DNA of 64,000 nucleotides from Streptomyces violascens. Its GTDB lineage: Bacteria > Actinomycetota > Actinomycetes > Streptomycetales > Streptomycetaceae. The first letter of the stretch is position 1; each line of letters opens with the position of its first letter. The position numbers were made by a program, and so were the translations under genes. The stretch lies in NCBI RefSeq assembly GCF_014649955.1, contig NZ_BMUA01000029.1, positions 25,057-89,056 of the forward strand, written 5' to 3'. The notes beneath the pieces were generated by a model. It saw only the letters and a program-made list of their open reading frames with translations, was not told the DNA's origin and made no database searches. Positions 1 to 8,919 of this stretch are shown one piece after another.

Positions 1-2
1 AC

Positions 3-854
3 GCGACCGGCACGGCTCTCAATCTCGGCGCGGTGTGGGCGCAAGAGGGGCAACGAGTCCTGGTCATCCGGGAGGATGATGCTCTCCATCCCTTCGCACC
101 CCCGCGGCGGCTGCCGCAGCCGGCTCCCGAACTCCCGTTCAGCCCGCCCCTAACGATGGACGCCGTCGCCCCGGGCGTCCTGGCCGAGCTGGTGGTCCAA
201 GACGACTTCGCCGTCGCCAAGAGCGGAACGGCTATGCACCAAGCTCTGGTACGGGCACGCCCGCAATACGACTCCATCCTCGTCGTCCAGGAGGATTGGT
301 CAGCCTCGATCGATGACCTCGCCGACGCTGCCGTCGCCATCACCCGCCGCGCTCCGGTCCCATGGAGCACACGCCACTATGTACTCCAGCAAGGCGTCAA
401 GAAAGCCCATGAGCATCTCTACTCTCCCGCCCAGGCGGCCGTGCTCGTCGTCGATCAGTATCGGTTTCAACTGCAAGAGACTCGCCACCTGTTGACACCC
501 TTGCTGGGCCTGCTGCTGTCGGGACCGGATCACCCCGACGGTGACCTGCCGAGCCGGTCATTCCAACGAGCAGTGCTCAAAGAGATGGTGGCCTTGGGGT
601 GGCCGGTGCTGGCATCGGTGCCTGACATCCGACTCGGCCTCTACCCCAGACCACAAGGATCCGGCATGGACAAGCGGTGGCCGCTCCTCACAGTGGCAGA
701 GCCATCTTCGCCCGCAGCCACGTCCCTGCGCCGAGCGGCGCGCTCGCTTCGAAAGGCAGCTGACAAAGCAACAGGTCGCCCGAACCAGAGATCGTCGTCC
801 GCGTACGCAGCGGGGCGCCCCGGCCAGCAGGTCCCAGGGGCGGCGCCCGAATAA
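3..854 (+). CDS. ParA/MinD-like P-loop ATPase, 5' truncated by window edge
   Basis: The reading frame is open from the first bases, so the start lies outside the window. The first visible residues (TGTALNLGAVWAQEGQRVLVI) match the helix that follows the Walker A loop and the next strand of ParA/Soj ATPases; the P-loop itself would lie just upstream. The rest is not recognisable by eye as a canonical ParA C-terminus and ends in an Arg/Pro-rich tail. The usual role of the family is ATP-dependent plasmid or chromosome partitioning or protein positioning. No ParB-like gene follows. A terminator hairpin lies 27 bp after the stop. An alternative is an SRP/SIMIBI-class ATPase of other function. Confidence 0.6.
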   Translation, partial: ATGTALNLGAVWAQEGQRVLVIREDDALHPFAPPRRLPQPAPELPFSPPLTMDAVAPGVLAELVVQDDFAVAKSGTAMHQALVRARPQYDSILVVQEDWSASIDDLADAAVAITRRAPVPWSTRHYVLQQGVKKAHEHLYSPAQAAVLVVDQYRFQLQETRHLLTPLLGLLLSGPDHPDGDLPSRSFQRAVLKEMVALGWPVLASVPDIRLGLYPRPQGSGMDKRWPLLTVAEPSSPAATSLRRAARSLRKAADKATGRPNQRSSSAYAAGRPGQQVPGAAPE

Positions 855-880
855 GGGTCGAGCCGCGGATGTGCGCTCGG

Positions 881-916
881 CTTCCCGTTACGCACCACAA
901 TGTGCGTAACGGGAAG
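881..916 (+). terminator. Strong hairpin after the ParA-like gene
   Basis: A perfect 15-bp inverted repeat (881-895 with 902-916) encloses a 6-nt loop. It lies 27 bp past the stop codon of the ParA-like gene. There is no clear T-run, as is usual for Streptomyces terminators. Confidence 0.7.
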
Positions 917-1154
917 TCTGAAACCGGACAGGGCTGCTCACCCCATGCCTGGGGTGTTCATGCAGGCAAGCGCAAGCCGGAGCCGCGAGGCGGGGTTGCG
1001 CGGGCTACACGAGCTCAGCCTCGCCACCGCCTCTGCCGTGGCGTTGATAGGGCTCCTCGGCGCCGCGCTGACACGCTCACCTCCACCACGTCCGGTAAAG
1101 CCCATGCGGGGCCGGTTAGTCGAGGTCACTCAGCCGGTGGGGCGGGATGTCGCT

Positions 1155-1799
1155 CTACCGGCGGCGCGGGAATCCTGTGAACCGCTCCTGGCGGGCGAGG
1201 CTGGTCAACAGCCCATCCGTTCCCTCGGTTTGTTCGCGTTCGGCCGCCTGCCACAGGGGCAGTACGTCCTGGACCTCGACCTCGTCACCCTCCAGAGCGT
1301 GCACAAGGGCTCGCACCGTGTCCCAGCGGGCCAAAACGGTTCCGCTGAGAACGTTCCTCACTGCGGCTGCAGCAGGACCCCCCGTCACCGCCTCGACGTA
1401 GCGCCCGAGGGCCTCGGTGGAGGGCGACCCGGCTCGAAGGTAGAAAACTTGGATGCTGTGGGCGAAGGCCCGCAGTGCGGGGTAGTCGGCCAGCGGAGGC
1501 AGGCAACTGGGACCGGGACAGTACGCCCGCACACCGACGGTGCCGGTACCCAGTACGAGCGCGCACGTGTCAGTGCTGGCGCCGCATCGATGGCACTGCC
1601 AGCTGCTGACCTTCTCTCCCCATGGCAGGGGCTCGCCCTTGTGGAATGACGTGAGCATCATCTCGCCCCAGGCACCGGGGTCAGCCCAGGCGCCGGGTTC
1701 CGCGGCCCCGCCGCGCCGGGCCTGGATGTACTTGGTGCCGCTGCGTTCCGCGCGGCTGCGGGCCCGGGATTTGGGACCGTTGGCTCCGCTCTTGGTCAT
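1155..1799 (-). CDS. Unknown protein with Cys pairs
   Basis: 214 residues from an ATG. The N-terminus is basic (MTKSGANGPKSRARSRAERS). A mid-protein segment has a C-x2-C pair (WQCHRCGAS) and a second pair (YCPGPSC) about 35 residues later, which could form a zinc ribbon. The C-terminal half is helical and acidic. It stands alone on the minus strand and points toward the ParA-like gene. The stop is TAG. I do not recognise the family; the similar N-terminus seen in other Streptomyces accessory proteins suggests a DNA- or RNA-associated role, but that is inference. Confidence 0.55.
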   Translation of the reverse strand: MTKSGANGPKSRARSRAERSGTKYIQARRGGAAEPGAWADPGAWGEMMLTSFHKGEPLPWGEKVSSWQCHRCGASTDTCALVLGTGTVGVRAYCPGPSCLPPLADYPALRAFAHSIQVFYLRAGSPSTEALGRYVEAVTGGPAAAAVRNVLSGTVLARWDTVRALVHALEGDEVEVQDVLPLWQAAEREQTEGTDGLLTSLARQERFTGFPRRR

Positions 1800-2084
1800 G
1801 ACAGCCTCCGATACGGGACCCCACGCATCCTGCCGGGCTCGGGCGCCAACAGCGCAGGCAAGGGCGTATGCACTCCACGGGCCCGCGCCGGGAGGTCCCG
1901 GGGGTCCTTGGCCACCGTCCGGCAACGTGGGAGCCGGACGTATCAGGCGAACGGCGTGCGCGACCTGCCGCTGAACGGCAGCCTACCCGGCAGCACCGAG
2001 ATGCCCCAGCCCGCCTCGTTGGCGACGGTTGCCGCCGCCTCGTTCCCGGTTTGCTCTGGGCCTGTTCATGGGCAGGAGCTCGTC

Positions 2085-2627
2085 GTGTCACGCACCTGGC
2101 TTTCCATCCGCGTCGAGCTGGTTTCGGGTCACGGAGCCGACTTCTGGCCGCGGCCTGGCCGGATCTTCGCGGCCGCCCGGACGCACTGCTTCACTGAACT
2201 CGCCACGGCCATCGACGCCGCCTTCGGCCGCTGGGACCTGTCGCACCTGCACCAGTTCACGCTCGCGGACGGAACCGAGATCAGCCCGCTGGAGTGGTGG
2301 GACGACGAAGCCCCCGAGGGCACCGTCGACGGAGCTGCCACCCTTAGCCGTCTCAAGGCCGGCGCGAAGTTCGCGTACGTCTTCGACCTGGGCGACTACT
2401 GGGCCCATCTCTGCACTGTCGCCGAGCAGCGCATCGACCCGCTGAGGGCGCTCGGCGAGCGGCCCAGCAGCCCTGCGCCGTACTGGGGTTGGGGGGACCT
2501 TCCTGATCAGTACGCGCGGCGGTGGGACGGCGATGACGGTGAGTCACCGCAGCCCAAGCGTCCCGCCGGTGAGCTCAGCGATCTGCCTCCGATCCTGCCT
2601 GGCTGGGGCGAGCGCCCAGGGCGCTGA
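2085..2627 (+). CDS. Plasmid pRiA4b ORF-3 family protein
   Basis: About 180 residues from a GTG preceded by GGAG at a 7-nt gap. The layout fits the pRiA4b ORF-3 family: an N-terminal strand (WLSIRVEL), a helix with ELATAIDAAFG, then the hallmark LSHLHQFTLADG, and later FAYVFDLGDYWAHLCTV. The biochemical role of the family is unknown; members are common on plasmids and genomic islands. The C-terminal 50 residues are Pro-rich and probably disordered. It is a single gene with no co-directional neighbour. Confidence 0.7.
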   Translation: MSRTWLSIRVELVSGHGADFWPRPGRIFAAARTHCFTELATAIDAAFGRWDLSHLHQFTLADGTEISPLEWWDDEAPEGTVDGAATLSRLKAGAKFAYVFDLGDYWAHLCTVAEQRIDPLRALGERPSSPAPYWGWGDLPDQYARRWDGDDGESPQPKRPAGELSDLPPILPGWGERPGR

Positions 2628-2844
2628 CCGTTCCTGCGGGGCAGGTGATGCGGTCATGGCAATGCCCACTGCGACGCCGTACGGAACCGATCCTCCGGGG
2701 CCCGCCGGTCGGCTCATCGATGGGCATGAGCGTCCCCTGGGCAGTGGGAGTCGTCCCGGTCTGCGGCGTCCGGATGGGCCCCCGGAGGGCGATGGGCTGA
2801 TAGCCGGCGGACGGTTGGGTGGGTAGGAACGTCTGTGCGGGGTT

Positions 2845-3411
2845 CTATCGCGCTACGGCCATGGTGTCGGCGACCTTGTCGTGCAGGCACTGCTGATATG
2901 GCTTGTCCCAGCAGCACCAGAGCGAGTTGAGCAACCCGAGGACCGGGATGATGCTCGCCACGGGCCAGAAGACCTCCCGGCTCAACGCACGCCAGAATCC
3001 AATGGTTTGTCCCGTCTCGCGGCGCACGATCCGTACCTTGCAGATGCGCTTGCCCAGCGTGGAGCCGTACTTCCCTATGCAGAGCGGGTAGTAGAGGACG
3101 CCGGAAGCCACGACCCAGATGAGGAGGAGCGTGCGAGCGGTGGAGCCGCCTCCCGCATCGATCCACATGCTCAGCCAGATACCACCGGTGGCCATGTACC
3201 CGACGTACCACAAGACCAGGTCCAGCACTCGCGCGCCGAGCCTGGAGCCGAGGTCGGCCAGGCCGAACGGAGCGGCCATGCTTCCCATGTCGGCGGGCGT
3301 GCCGTACGGCGCCGGGTAGGGCTGATACATCGGGGTGTTGCCGATCGAGCCAGGGGAAGGCGGAGCGGCTGAGTGCTGCGGGTACTGCGGGTACTGCGGG
3401 AGGTTCGACAT
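2845..3411 (-). CDS. RDD-family membrane protein
   Basis: 188 residues. A Pro/Tyr/Gln-rich cytosolic N-terminus (about residues 1-50) is followed by the RDD signature: LGARVLDLVLW in the first membrane helix, two further hydrophobic helices, and the conserved GKYGSTLGKRICKVRIVR stretch. The C-terminus WDKPYQQCLHDKVADT is typical of actinobacterial RDD proteins. The family is of unknown or varied function, with some members linked to ion transport. It stands alone, with a terminator-like hairpin 110 bp upstream of its start. Confidence 0.85.
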   Translation of the reverse strand: MSNLPQYPQYPQHSAAPPSPGSIGNTPMYQPYPAPYGTPADMGSMAAPFGLADLGSRLGARVLDLVLWYVGYMATGGIWLSMWIDAGGGSTARTLLLIWVVASGVLYYPLCIGKYGSTLGKRICKVRIVRRETGQTIGFWRALSREVFWPVASIIPVLGLLNSLWCCWDKPYQQCLHDKVADTMAVAR

Positions 3412-3519
3412 GCTTTCCTGTCTGAATAGATGTGGCGCGCAGTGATCCTACGGCGGAGCGATCGGGCGGAGGTGGCCGCGTTGGTGGCAGTGCTCTGCCG
3501 GGTGAAGTCGATCGGTGCC

Positions 3520-3560
3520 GACGCCGGCTCGCGGTAGCAACTGAACCGAGAGCCGGCGTC
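3520..3560. terminator. Inverted repeat, likely terminator
   Basis: GACGCCGGCTC (3520-3530) pairs perfectly with GAGCCGGCGTC (3550-3560). It lies 150 bp downstream of the minus-strand gene that ends at 3714, so it can terminate that transcript. Confidence 0.55.
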
Positions 3561-3713
3561 GGTGCCGTCTGTATAGGCGGGCAGCCAGTCACTCAGCTCG
3601 TTCGTTCTGCGGCGTCGGGCAGTCTGTCTGACGGCGGAGCAGAGTGGCGGCCGCGGCGGGCGGATCCTGGTCGAGGAACCCCACGGACGCGACCGCGGCC
3701 TGCTCCTGCTCGC

Positions 3714-5084
3714 TCAGCTAGCGCGGGCCGACTCCAGCTGAACTCTCGTGTACGTCGTCGCGCCGGATTGAGGAGTGTTCCGCAGCAGCTCGAAGAGGCC
3801 GTTCTCTGCCTCGTCGGCGCCGGACGTCATCGCGGGGGCAGAGATGTCGTCCAGCAGAGCCCCCAGGAGCTGGGCGAGGGTGTGACAACCGGTCCCGGAG
3901 TAGCCCCAGCCCACACCCCAGCCCTCACGGTGCGGCGCGAACCACACCGTGCCGTCCTCGGTACGGATCCAGCTCGTCTGCCCGCTCACGACCAAAGCGG
4001 CGAGCGGAGAGCGGGTAGGTAGGCGCTGCAGGCACAGGGTGAAGATGTCTTCCCGGTCAGTGCCGGGGGCCCGGCGCAGCGCCGGGACGCCAGTGGCCGG
4101 GTCAAACAGCAGAACATCGGACTCCCCATGTGCGTTGTCGAGGAGATGCTTCTCCAGGACCGTCGGAGCCTGTCCGCGGTTTGCCGGCACCAGGCGCTGT
4201 TCCCACTCCCGGGTGACCGCGCAGGCCTTCGGGTCGACTATGACGACGCCACCGGTATGCCAGTCCTGTCCGCCGTCCCAGCGCTGAACCAAGTCGGCTA
4301 CACGGTGGGCCACGACATCCCGGCGCTCGGTGATGGCGAGCCAGCTGGCCCTCCGCACCATCTCCGAGGGCTCGGCCGGCTCCGGGTGACGCAACTCGGC
4401 CGGGACCGCGCCCAAGAGGAGGTGGGCGCCGTCGCCGCCTTCAGCCGCGTTCTCCTGTAGTTCGGTGATGTGGCGAGTGACGGCGTCGTGGTCACGGGCT
4501 CGGATCTCCCGGACGAGGTGCAGGCAGAGTTCAGCGGCTGGGGAGCCGTCCGGCTCGGCCGCCGCGAGATCGGCTGCCGCGCCGATGGGGTTGGTGACGT
4601 GGCAAGCCGGGACCACCGCGGGCGGGGCGCCCGGCTGCCACGCGGCGATCGCGTCGCGGTCCCGCAGCGTGGCGAACCAGTACGGAGCGCGCTGTCCGAG
4701 CACTGCCGCCAGGCGGGCCCACGTCGTCTCGTACTGGTGGGCGCCCTCGTCCATATCGCAGGCAACCAGCTTGGGCACGTACGGGTCGGAGACTTGAGTC
4801 GCCGCCATCGCCACCGCCACGCACGCGTACCGGGCACCAGCACGGTCCCGGTGACGTTGGCGCAGCGCCCGGAGCGCGCCGTGCACGCTGCCGTTGCCGT
4901 CGTGCAGCGCGTACGCGAGCCCGAACCCGCCTCGGTCGGTCTCCCAGCGCAGCACGGCGTAGTCGTCGACGAACTCCACCTCGTCAAAGTCGGCTCGCGG
5001 GCCTCCAGCCCAGCTCTCCAGCCACGCCCTGTCCTCGCCGCTGGTGGCAGCATCCTCCGGTGCCCGTCGGCTGAAAATGCTCAT
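3714..5084 (-). CDS. Unknown 456-residue soluble protein
   Basis: A single open frame with good codon bias, ATG start and a GAGGAGGGG ribosome site. It has no signal peptide or membrane segment. The N-terminal half contains a strand-rich segment around FVDDYAVLRWETDRGGFGLAYALHDG; the C-terminal half contains VWFAPHREGWGVGWGYSGTGCHTLAQLL and an acidic tail. I do not recognise a family. The repeated pattern of short beta-strands and the GYSGTG-type turn resemble unknown plasmid proteins. It stands alone on the minus strand, 308 bp from the next gene upstream. Confidence 0.55.
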   Translation of the reverse strand: MSIFSRRAPEDAATSGEDRAWLESWAGGPRADFDEVEFVDDYAVLRWETDRGGFGLAYALHDGNGSVHGALRALRQRHRDRAGARYACVAVAMAATQVSDPYVPKLVACDMDEGAHQYETTWARLAAVLGQRAPYWFATLRDRDAIAAWQPGAPPAVVPACHVTNPIGAAADLAAAEPDGSPAAELCLHLVREIRARDHDAVTRHITELQENAAEGGDGAHLLLGAVPAELRHPEPAEPSEMVRRASWLAITERRDVVAHRVADLVQRWDGGQDWHTGGVVIVDPKACAVTREWEQRLVPANRGQAPTVLEKHLLDNAHGESDVLLFDPATGVPALRRAPGTDREDIFTLCLQRLPTRSPLAALVVSGQTSWIRTEDGTVWFAPHREGWGVGWGYSGTGCHTLAQLLGALLDDISAPAMTSGADEAENGLFELLRNTPQSGATTYTRVQLESARAS

Positions 5085-5392
5085 GAAAACCCCTCCTCGA
5101 CATCACGATGCGGCCCATCCGGGCCTGGACCGAACTCGACACTGCACGCGGACAGGTACTTGCGGGACGTCGGCCTGCTACATCCCGCAAGCCCCCGGAC
5201 AACGAGCAGCGGCGTTCACCACCGATCCTGGGAGCACCGGCCTGTGGACAGAGGCGCCCGTGCGCCAGCGGACGGGTAGAGCCGCTCCAGCCTTGCTGCA
5301 TCAACTCCGGGACCGCGCGGCGCAGATCGGCAGCAGGTTGGTGCAGTTGCCGAGTACGCCGGTGACAGTGGGTAATTCCTTGCCATGTGGGT
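5085..5392. other. 308-bp gap, no convincing gene
   Basis: It holds the upstream region of the 456-residue protein gene. A 31-codon minus-strand frame starts with GTG overlapping the stop of the acetyltransferase gene (GTGA) and could be a coupled micro-ORF, but nothing else supports it. Confidence 0.3.
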
Positions 5393-6109
5393 TCACCGGA
5401 TGGTGAGCAACTCTCCGAGGACACCGGCGCGGTAGGAGACACGCGGGGCCAATGGGCGCGCCAGATGCCGCATCGACGCAGTGGCCGGGTACCGGATCCG
5501 GCCGGCAGGCAGTCCCAGGTCGAGTGGAGCCCCGGGCGGCAGGACATGAAAGCCGACGGCCTCGTAGTACCGCTCCAAATGCGGCTTATGGGTGTGGATT
5601 CCGCCCAGCATCGCCTCGTAGCCCTGGCCGCTGTAGAAGCGGATCATTTCGTTGACGAGTCGGTGCCCCAGCCCCTGGCCGCGGGCGCTGTCGGCCACCG
5701 ACACCGCTTCCAACTCGACGAGCGACCTCGACAGCCTCAGGCACAGTTGCCGGCCCAGAGTCGACTCCATCTCCATCAGCCACTCCACGGGCGGGATCGC
5801 ATGAGCGAGGCCGACCACCTGTCCCTCAGGGTGCTCCTGGGCGAGCAGCAGGGTCGAGGTGCCGAAGTGTGCTGGCATGCAGAAGCCGGTGCGCATCCGG
5901 TTGATGATCTCCTCGGGCATCGCGGCATCCATGAAATCCACCGGCTCCAGGAGGGCGCGCACCACATCGGGGTCATCGTCCATGGTGGCTGGGCGGATCA
6001 GGTACCGCTCCGGTATCACAACGCCGAGAACGGCATCGGGCCCGGTCGCCGCCTGCGGCGCATTGCGGCGTTCTGCGCGTCGTCGAGAAGCTCGTCCCAT
6101 GCCTCTCAT
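5393..6109 (-). CDS. GNAT-family N-acetyltransferase
   Basis: 238 residues. The acetyl-CoA binding motif is clear: VEADELEAVSVAD-like strand (LVELEAVSVAD) followed by SARGQGLGHRLVNEMIRFY, matching R/Q-x-x-G-x-G/A of motif A. The later GYEAMLGGIHTHKPHLERYYEAVGF matches motif B with the conserved Tyr. The N-terminal 30 residues are basic and probably disordered; a start nine bases further in is also possible. The substrate cannot be told from sequence. It stands between single genes and is not clearly part of the lasso cluster. Confidence 0.85.
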   Translation of the reverse strand: MRGMGRASRRRAERRNAPQAATGPDAVLGVVIPERYLIRPATMDDDPDVVRALLEPVDFMDAAMPEEIINRMRTGFCMPAHFGTSTLLLAQEHPEGQVVGLAHAIPPVEWLMEMESTLGRQLCLRLSRSLVELEAVSVADSARGQGLGHRLVNEMIRFYSGQGYEAMLGGIHTHKPHLERYYEAVGFHVLPPGAPLDLGLPAGRIRYPATASMRHLARPLAPRVSYRAGVLGELLTIR

Positions 6110-6239
6110 TCTTCCCCAACTCTGCTCAGAGCGGCGTGCGTTACGCCCTCACCTCCTCGACGCCAACCCCGCGGCGGGAATGGTGTTGCCGAACGAGACG
6201 GCCCTCTCGCATGGCCGAACTGTGAGAGAGGGGATGCGT

Positions 6240-6308
6240 ATGAAGACCAGCAGCGACACCCGGTGGGATTTCGTCCAGATCATCTGTGCCGACTCGATCT
6301 GGAACTGA
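6240..6308 (+). CDS. 22-residue mini-gene, possible peptide precursor
   Basis: The frame codes for MKTSSDTRWDFVQIICADSIWN from an ATG six bases after GAGGGG; a second in-frame ATG lies two codons upstream. The stop is followed after 15 bp by a perfect 11-bp hairpin. It therefore looks like a complete short transcription unit and not a chance frame. The peptide has one Cys, two Trp and a Phe near a hydrophobic C-terminus. No modifying enzyme is encoded on the same strand nearby; the lasso cluster converges on it from the other side. It could be a signalling or leader peptide, or a RiPP substrate. Function unknown. Confidence 0.45.
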   Translation: MKTSSDTRWDFVQIICADSIWN

Positions 6309-6323
6309 CCACCCGGCTACCAA

Positions 6324-6354
6324 CTGAGCTCCGGACCCAAGGGCCGGAGCTCAG
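6324..6354. terminator. Bidirectional hairpin between mini-gene and lasso cluster
   Basis: CTGAGCTCCGG (6324-6334) and CCGGAGCTCAG (6344-6354) form a perfect 11-bp stem with a 9-nt loop. It lies 15 bp after the mini-gene stop and about 76 bp after the stop of the convergent ABC transporter gene, so it can end both transcripts. Confidence 0.8.
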
Positions 6355-6430
6355 TCATAGGGACTGGCCACCCTGAAGTCGTGCCAACGTATCCGATCCC
6401 CCGCCCGAGCAGACAGGGCAACTTGCCAGG

Positions 6431-8419
6431 TCATGCTCGGTCGTCCTGCAGCATGAGCATCTCGAAGAAGATCGATGTTGCTCCGCGGCTGACGAGGTCG
6501 TCGTACGTCCCCGTCTCGGCGACGCGGCCCTGATCGAGGACGATGATTCGGTCAGCGAGACGGGTGTTGGCCAGCCTGTGTGTGATGAATACGGTTGCCC
6601 GCCCTGCGGCGAGCGTCTTGAGCCGGGTGTAGATCCGGTGTTCGGCGCGGGCGTCGAGCGCGGCGGTCGGCTCGTCCATCACCAGCACCGGGGCATCGCG
6701 ATGAAACGCTCGGGCGACGGCGACGCGTTGCCACTGTCCGCCGGACAGATCGTGTCCGCCCCACCAGGAGCGGGCCAGCGATGTGTCGAGCCCGTGAGGC
6801 AGGCCGGCGATGACGATGTCGGCGCCGGATGCCTCGGCGGCTGCGTGGACAGCGCTGTCGCCGTCGGGCCTGGGCTGGCCAAGGGTGATGTTTTCGCGGG
6901 CAGCCAAGGGCCAGCGAGTGTAGTCCTGCGGCACCAGTGCCACCTTGGACAGCACCCCTGCCGGGTCGGCGTCGGCCAGGTCCAGGCCGTCCCACCTCAC
7001 CGACCCTGTCGTGGGGAGGAAGAGACCGGTCAGCACCCGGGCCAGGGTGCTCTTGCCGGCGCCGTTCTCGCCCACCAGGGCGATGACCTCGCCTCGCTTG
7101 AGATCCAGGCTGATGCCGTCGAGCGCGGGCCGGTCGGCTCCGGGGTAGGTGAAGGAGACATCGCGGGCGGTGATCACCTGCGGTCCATCGTCAGCGACCC
7201 GGGCCGAACCGCGGTGGGCTGTCCAGGGCTTGGCCACTGCGAGGAAGCGCGCCCAGTCGTCCAGGGACAGCGAGGTGCGGAAGAGCCGGGCCCCGGCCCG
7301 CACCGTGGTGGCCAAGGCCGTCCCGGAGGTCCGCACCGCCAGTGCGGCGGTCCCCGCCCCGGCCAACTCCATACGTCCGCTGGCCACCAGGAGCACGAGC
7401 ATGCCCCAGGTGGCGGCGGTGCCCACGGCGGTGAGCGCGTCGCCGATGCCCTGTACCACCAGTGCCTTATGGGTGGCCTTGAGCTGTTCGGCCTCCAGGC
7501 GGCTGGAGACGATCCGGTACTGCCGGATCAGGAAGCCGGCCATGGTACCCGCGCGGACCTCATCGGCGGTGTTCCGCTCGGTGGTGTAGGAGCGGAACAC
7601 ATTGCGGAGCCGGGAGTCCGCCAGGTTGCGGTGGTGGGCGGCGTGTTCGATCCGCGCCCCTCGCACCGCGCCCCAGGCGCACGGGATGACGGAGAGGACC
7701 AGCAGCGGGAGCATCACCGGGTTCAGGACGGTGACGACGGTCGCGGCGGCGGCCAACTGGGCGGCTGCGGAGGTGAGGAGCTGGGCGTCGAGGATGAGGT
7801 CGCCGGTCTTGTCCGCGCCGTCGGAGGCGGCGGCGTGGGCGTCCTCGAAGTCCGGTTCTTCGTAGGCGACGAGCTCGGCGGCAGTGGCGGCGGTGATGAC
7901 TTCGAGGTCGGCCTCGCGGACGGCCTTCGGCGCGAGCCGGGCGGCGGCCGCGCGGGCAGCGGCATCCAGCACATAGCGGCCACCAGCCGCGAGCGCGAGG
8001 ACGATCACGGCGGTCAGGTTGGCGCGCAGACTGGCGGCGATGTCTGCGGTGAACACGGCGGCCAGCACGCGGGTGGTGGCCGCGAGCCCGGTCGCGGTGA
8101 GCGCCGCGGCGCCGATCTGGCAGGTCAGCAAGGTCAGGACGGCAGGGCGGTCGGTTCGCCATCCCAGGCGGGCTGCCTCGTTGAGCGTGCGGGGCAGACG
8201 GCGCGCTATGGCCCAGGTGGACAGGTTGACGCTCGCCTCGAAGTGCCGGTCGGAGGCCAGGCGCATCACGGGCGGCTGGCCCGTTGCGGTGACGGGCGGC
8301 GAGGATACGGAAGTGCTCACTGCCCAATCAGGGAGCCGAGCCGGGCGGCGGGGCAACGGAGTTGTTCCGCACCTTGGGGATCGTTCCAGGTCGTCCGCAT
8401 CGGGCGTCAATCGCGACAT
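6431..8419 (-). CDS. Lasso peptide ABC exporter (permease-ATPase fusion, D protein)
   Basis: About 660 residues. An N-terminal six-helix ABC export domain is followed by a nucleotide-binding domain with every key motif: Walker A GENGAGKST, Q-loop VPQDY, signature LSGGQWQR, Walker B VLVMDEPTA and H-loop ITHR. It is the last gene of the lasso operon. D proteins of lasso clusters export the threaded peptide and give self-immunity; that is family knowledge. The start is uncertain: I chose the ATG at 8419, 84 bp after the protease gene; a GTG at 8320 is the alternative, and neither has a strong ribosome site. Confidence 0.9.
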   Translation of the reverse strand: MSRLTPDADDLERSPRCGTTPLPRRPARLPDWAVSTSVSSPPVTATGQPPVMRLASDRHFEASVNLSTWAIARRLPRTLNEAARLGWRTDRPAVLTLLTCQIGAAALTATGLAATTRVLAAVFTADIAASLRANLTAVIVLALAAGGRYVLDAAARAAAARLAPKAVREADLEVITAATAAELVAYEEPDFEDAHAAASDGADKTGDLILDAQLLTSAAAQLAAAATVVTVLNPVMLPLLVLSVIPCAWGAVRGARIEHAAHHRNLADSRLRNVFRSYTTERNTADEVRAGTMAGFLIRQYRIVSSRLEAEQLKATHKALVVQGIGDALTAVGTAATWGMLVLLVASGRMELAGAGTAALAVRTSGTALATTVRAGARLFRTSLSLDDWARFLAVAKPWTAHRGSARVADDGPQVITARDVSFTYPGADRPALDGISLDLKRGEVIALVGENGAGKSTLARVLTGLFLPTTGSVRWDGLDLADADPAGVLSKVALVPQDYTRWPLAARENITLGQPRPDGDSAVHAAAEASGADIVIAGLPHGLDTSLARSWWGGHDLSGGQWQRVAVARAFHRDAPVLVMDEPTAALDARAEHRIYTRLKTLAAGRATVFITHRLANTRLADRIIVLDQGRVAETGTYDDLVSRGATSIFFEMLMLQDDRA

Positions 8420-8502
8420 GCGGTTTTCACTCGTTCGAGTGATGCTGTGGTCCGGGACAGGGAGGCTCGGGCGGCCCCGGACCACAGCGGCCCGGGCGCC
8501 GT

Positions 8503-8919
8503 CTACGGGACAGCGAGGACCGGTGTCCAGGGCCGGTCGACGGCGTCGCCGATGTCCCGGCCGACCGCTCCCTCGGGGACTTCGGCCCAGGCGTGCGCGG
8601 CGTCGGGCAGGAAGCGGGCGCCGAGCACCCAGCGGGCCTGGCGGCCGGTCAGCGCGGTCGCGATGACGGTGGCGAGGCTGATCTCCATGCAGGCGATCCG
8701 GCCCGGCCACCAGGAGGGGATGACCGCCAGCACAGCGGTGTATAGGGCTTCGAGGCGGGTGCGGCGCGCATACGGCAGGCCGCGCAGCAGCCGCACGGCG
8801 CCGATCTGCCAGCGCAACGGCCACTGGCTCATGACCAGGGACAGCGCGAGCGCGACGGCCGCGACCAGGCGGTCCCGGCGCGGCGCGGTCGGCCGGGCAG
8901 TGGGGACCATGACCGTCAC
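8503..8919 (-). CDS. Lasso leader peptidase (transglutaminase-like B2 protein)
   Basis: 138 residues from a GTG that overlaps the stop of the upstream gene (GTGA), with GGAGGT seven bases before it; an ATG nine bases on is also possible. The Cys-His-Asp order of the B2 family is visible: Cys in GRIACMEISLATV, His in AHAWAEVPE and Asp in the C-terminal GDAVDRPWTPVL. The N-terminal part is hydrophobic and Arg-rich as in other B2 proteins. It cleaves the leader after the Thr-Xaa pair before the core. Translational coupling to the leader-binding protein fits their known partnership. Confidence 0.9.
   Translation of the reverse strand: MTVMVPTARPTAPRRDRLVAAVALALSLVMSQWPLRWQIGAVRLLRGLPYARRTRLEALYTAVLAVIPSWWPGRIACMEISLATVIATALTGRQARWVLGARFLPDAAHAWAEVPEGAVGRDIGDAVDRPWTPVLAVP

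Noticed and set aside
641..1129. Long minus- and plus-strand frames in the 3' half of the ParA-like gene and the following gap
   Set aside because: They are shadows in GC-rich coding DNA with poor codon bias.
5085..5392. Coupled 31-codon ORF after the acetyltransferase
   Set aside because: Start overlap alone is weak; no terminator, promoter or conservation can be shown.
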